A stretch of DNA of 14,965 bases from JAJTHJ01 sp046316025 (GTDB lineage Bacteria > Pseudomonadota > Gammaproteobacteria > Burkholderiales > Burkholderiaceae_F), in NCBI GenBank assembly GCA_046316025.1, contig JBKCXU010000067.1:1-14965 (forward strand), in the 5' to 3' direction. The position numbers and the translations under genes are program-made. Below the pieces are notes generated by a model. It was not told where the DNA came from and made no database searches. It saw only the letters and a list, made by a program, of their open reading frames with translations. Position 1 is the first letter of the stretch; every line of letters begins with the position of its first letter. Of the stretch, positions 12,798-14,965 are shown piece after piece.

Positions 12798-13967
12798 TCA
12801 GGCGGGGAGGGACAGCGACAACACGAGCCGTACGAGCTGCGCCTGCCGATGCGTACCGGTCTTGTCGTAGATGCTTTGCAGTTGGGACTTGACGGTGTTC
12901 TCGCTCACGCGAAAACGCTCGGCGACCGCCGCAACCGTCTGGCCGCTACATACCTGCTCCACCACCCGGAACTCGGCCGCGGTGAGGCCGTAGAGCCGTT
13001 GCAGTGCTGCCCGGTTGACGCGTACCGGGTCCACCGGATCGGTCAGGAACGCAATTGCGCGCGGCTGCCCCGCCCCGGAACCGAACTCGTGCGTCGCCGG
13101 CAGCGCTGAAACATTCAGCACATAGGCCGCGCGGCCCGATGAGCGCGGCACCGACACGACTTGCGAGAAGTGCGGCACCTCGACCACCGTCGGGTCCAGG
13201 CACTGATCCAAGGCGGCGTCCAAGCCCCGCTGCGCTCCGGTCGACGCCGCGACAAGCCGGGTCTTGCCCGTGGCTTCCTGCCGCAGTCGCAAGCCGTCTT
13301 CCTCGGCCAAGGATCCGCGAGCCGCGCGGTTGGCGAACTCGACGGTGCGCTGGGCGCCGATCAGGATCACGCCGGAACTCAGGCGATCCAGCGCCGCCAG
13401 CGAGGCCGCGACCCGCAGTTCGGAATCCCGTAGCCGGAACATCACGCCCAGCGCGCGCGACAGGTGCGGCATTAGGATCCGATGCAGTTCCACCTCATGG
13501 TCGCCGAACGGCTGGTCGTTCAAGGCCCGATAGACCACAACGGCGGTGGGCGGAATGCCGGCCGAATTGGCACCGAAAACTACGCCCGTGCAACAGCGGG
13601 CGATGTTTATCGTGCTGAGGAATTCGCGGTACCAGATCGAACGCAGAAACTCGTTGAAATCGACCAGATCGGCATCGGTCCCCACGCTGCCATCGACGTA
13701 GAGTCCCTTCTTCAGGCCAGCGGCGGACCAGACGTCATGCTGTACGTACTTCGAGGCCCACCGCTGAAGGGCGTCCTCGGAGATGTTGTAAGGAAAGAGA
13801 AACCCGCCTTGATCCGGCGCATGCAGCGTCGTCACCAACAGTGCGCTATTCCCGCCTTGTGCCTGCCCGATCTCCCGGATGACGAGAGGCCAAAGCGAGG
13901 CATCCAATGCCGCGTCGTAGATATGGCCGATCAAGCGTAGTGCGACATCCGATGCGAGCGCGCGCAT
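12798..13967 (-). CDS. LuxR-family regulator with a PAS-like segment (389 aa)
   Basis: ATG at 13967 gives 389 residues. The C-terminal part (about 326-387) is a LuxR-type helix-turn-helix: YGLTAAEFRVVEQVCSGQTV, then AERFRVSENTVKSQLQSIYD. Residues about 192-230 (LDRLSSGVILIGAQRTVEFA, then NRAARGSL) resemble a PAS-type sensor core. The N-terminal about 180 residues begin LRLIGHIYDAALDASLWPLV, as in LuxR-type regulators with an N-terminal helical/GAF-like region of unknown ligand. There is no phosphoacceptor receiver domain and no acyl-homoserine-lactone-domain signature that I can recognise. The ribosome site is weak (AAGAAG upstream). The gene stands alone on the minus strand, and its upstream region is cut by an IS481-type element 81 bases before the start, so its promoter may be altered. 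Target genes are unknown. Confidence 0.85.
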   Translation of the reverse strand: MRALASDVALRLIGHIYDAALDASLWPLVIREIGQAQGGNSALLVTTLHAPDQGGFLFPYNISEDALQRWASKYVQHDVWSAAGLKKGLYVDGSVGTDADLVDFNEFLRSIWYREFLSTINIARCCTGVVFGANSAGIPPTAVVVYRALNDQPFGDHEVELHRILMPHLSRALGVMFRLRDSELRVAASLAALDRLSSGVILIGAQRTVEFANRAARGSLAEEDGLRLRQEATGKTRLVAASTGAQRGLDAALDQCLDPTVVEVPHFSQVVSVPRSSGRAAYVLNVSALPATHEFGSGAGQPRAIAFLTDPVDPVRVNRAALQRLYGLTAAEFRVVEQVCSGQTVAAVAERFRVSENTVKSQLQSIYDKTGTHRQAQLVRLVLSLSLPA

Positions 13968-14143
13968 TTCTGGTGTTCTTCTTGTTGAGAGTTGAGCGGC
14001 AGTCGGCGCTTCTCGGTCGTTAAGTTTAGGCGGACTGGGCGTCCTAGCTGTGAAGTTCCAATAGGTTGTTTCTGTTCACTCGGACTGAGTCTGGGAGACT
14101 GGAGGTTCTCAAGGCCTTCCAACCGACCCAAGAGCTCAGCCGA

Positions 14144-14503
14144 ATGAACACCCACAAGAATGCCCGATTGACGTACGCGCGTCGACTCGAAATGGTCAAA
14201 GACATCGTAGATCAGAAGCTCACGCCATGCGCCGCTGCAGCGGCGCATGGCGTGAGCGCCGGCACTACGCGTAAGTGGCTCGGCCGCTATCTGGCCGCGG
14301 GGGAGTCCGCCCTGGCCGACCGCTCCTCGCGGCCGCACCGCAGTCCGCGGGCCATGCCGGCGGCCACAGCCTTGGCGATTGTCGAGTTGCGCCGGCAACG
14401 TCTGACGCAGGCGCGCATCGCCGCCAGCCTGGCGGTGTCCTGCAGCAGTGTGAGCCGGGTGCTGGCCCGCGCCGGCCTGAGCCGGCTGGCCGACCTGGAG
14501 CCG
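14144..14503 (+). pseudogene. IS481-family transposase, N-terminal fragment (120 aa)
   Basis: ATG at 14144 starts MNTHKNARLTYARRLEMVKD, the usual IS481-family opening. The fragment contains the N-terminal helix-turn-helix (AAAAAHGVSAGTTRKWLGRY, residues about 29-48), a linker (ADRSSRPHRSPRAM) and the second HTH-like region (RLTQARIAASLAVSCSSVSR, then VLARAGLSRLADLEP). Full transposases of this family have roughly 310-350 residues with a DDE core; everything after residue 120 is absent, so no transposition activity is expected. The reading frame continues past 14503 into foreign sequence up to 14674. A perfect 40-bp palindrome overlaps the first HTH. Confidence 0.8.
14218..14257. repeat. Perfect 40-bp palindrome inside the transposase gene
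   Basis: The 20 bases 14218-14237 are followed directly by their exact reverse complement (14238-14257), centred on CTG|CAG. The match ends at 14217 against 14258. It encodes LTPCAAAAAHGVS of the transposase (the part of its first HTH). Part of the symmetry comes from GC-rich alanine codons, but the outer ten bases on each side are not explained by that. Confidence 0.9.
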
Positions 14504-14504
14504 G

Positions 14505-14820
14505 TTAACAGTCTGTTGAAATTCTCTGCTTGGATTGGTCATCCGAACGGAGCCGAGAGCGTTGATGTCGGACGCAACGGAAGAGCGAGGAACGACAGCG
14601 ATGCGCGGCGCCGACATTACGCAAGAGAGCTTGTTCACCACGCGGACGACGGCGGCGTTTGTGCCGGCCGGTGACCCGCTGATCGAGATTCGCACGATCC
14701 TGAACCAATCCTTGCGCGGCATGGACGAGAAGTTTGACGCCCTGTACGCCGAGGGGGGTCGGCTGTCGGTGGCACCGGAGCGGCTGCTGCGCGGGCTGGT
14801 GCTGCAAGCGCTGTACGGTG
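14505..14820 (+). mobile_element. IS5/IS1182-type insertion sequence, left part only
   Basis: From about 14505 the sequence GTTAACAGTCTGTTGAAATT looks like the terminal repeat of an IS5/IS1182-type element, which are often of the form CAG-CTGTTGAAA. It interrupts the IS481-type transposase. The transposase begins at 14601, and the element breaks at about 14820. Left boundary is accurate to a few bases only; the right end is not present. Confidence 0.6.
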
Positions 14821-14825
14821 AATAA
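14601..14825 (+). pseudogene. IS5/IS1182-type transposase, N-terminal fragment (74 aa)
   Basis: ATG at 14601 with GAGGA upstream starts MRGADITQESLFTTRTTAAF. The fragment has the family's early block: VPAGDPLIEIRTILNQSL, then FDALYAEGGRLSVAPERLLR and LVLQALYG, the start of the DUF772-type N-terminal domain. The normal continuation after ALYG (a basic RSERLL-like stretch and then the DDE catalytic domain) is absent. The frame ends at TAA 14823-14825 a few bases after the break. No activity is expected. An in-frame ATG at 14565 would add a short leader without family resemblance. Confidence 0.7.
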
Positions 14826-14965
14826 AAGGGGTCACCCATTAGCCGACTCCTGTCAAGTGGGTAAGCGAAAGCGGGGCGCGTCCTGCGTGCCGCTTTTGCT
14901 CGCCACATCCGACCGCGGGCGCGCCCGTTGTCTCTTTCGACGGGTTGCGGCCACGAGCCGCACCA
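14821..14965. other. Unassigned sequence after the IS5-type break
   Basis: From 14821 the sequence reads AATAAAAGGGGTCACCC and then GC-rich sequence with no open frame I can support. GGGGTCACCC is nearly palindromic. TTGACA occurs on the minus strand near 14854-14859. This may be the end of a further mobile element, or a junction to ordinary chromosome. Nothing more can be said within the window. Confidence 0.3.

Larger units (their letters stand above)
14049..14503 (+). mobile_element. IS481-family insertion sequence, 5' part only
   Basis: The left end is TGTGAAGTTCCAATAGG from 14049. It follows CCTAGC (14043-14048), the NCTAGN target pattern used by Bordetella IS481, and closely resembles the left end of that element. 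The transposase starts at 14144. The element ends abruptly at about 14503, where an IS5/IS1182-type sequence takes over, so the right end and catalytic region are missing. Confidence 0.75.

Noticed and set aside
12538..12870. Plus-strand 110-codon frame in the gap before luxR
   Set aside because: No motif or clear ribosome site, and it overlaps the luxR 3' end in antisense.
13931..14908. Minus-strand 325-codon frame
   Set aside because: Antisense to both transposase fragments and the luxR upstream region; no motif.

Overview
The window is GC-rich and its genes show strong G/C preference at third codon positions. Gene order and protein families (a LivFGHM-type ABC transporter beside acyl-CoA and phenylacetate-CoA ligases, a K/A-rich histone H1-like protein, an IS481-type element very close to the Bordetella one) point to a betaproteobacterium, probably Burkholderiales or Rhodocyclales. 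This placement is inference from family resemblance. I see no rRNA, tRNA or CRISPR array.

Region 1 (about 1-9718) is a catabolic uptake locus. A minus-strand operon reads from right to left: long-chain-type acyl-CoA synthetase (8859-6907), a small two-helix membrane protein (6907-6578), LivG-type ATPase (6581-5799), LivH permease (5600-4584), LivM permease (4579-3515), periplasmic binding protein (3465-2107), LivF-type ATPase (2007-1201), an H1-like basic protein (1110-802), a small lipoprotein (735-556), and the start of a phenylacetate-CoA ligase-like gene (541 leftward). A Crp/Fnr-family regulator (9038-9718) is divergent from the operon. The 178-base gap between them holds a 16-bp dyad with Crp/Fnr-site geometry. 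The likely logic is import of a carboxylic or aromatic acid, CoA activation inside the cell, and control by the divergent regulator. The substrate cannot be read from the sequence.

The left edge is rearranged. Bases 2-334 (plus strand) continue the same ligase gene whose start lies on the minus strand at 541-332. The two parts share a 38-bp perfect inverted repeat (1-38 / 331-368). This is either a fold-back assembly chimera or a real inversion.

Region 2 (9615-12797) is looser and partly decayed: a HEIGH zinc-metallopeptidase-like gene with a dinucleotide frameshift, a 516-base stretch without a credible gene, a proline/alanine-linker lipoprotein, a short Tat-signal-bearing hypothetical gene that also looks frameshifted, and a gap with two tight palindromes.

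Region 3 (12798-14965) holds a LuxR-type regulator with a PAS-like segment. Its upstream region is interrupted 81 bases before the start codon by an IS481-family element sitting at an NCTAGN target. That element is cut short by an IS5/IS1182-type element, which is itself cut short, so this is a pile of broken insertion sequences. The IS481 transposase fragment contains a perfect 40-bp palindrome inside its coding sequence. I did not find a clearly new multi-gene system. The most unusual items are the fold-back at the left edge, the 40-bp palindrome, and the unexplained small membrane and H1-like proteins embedded in the transporter operon.
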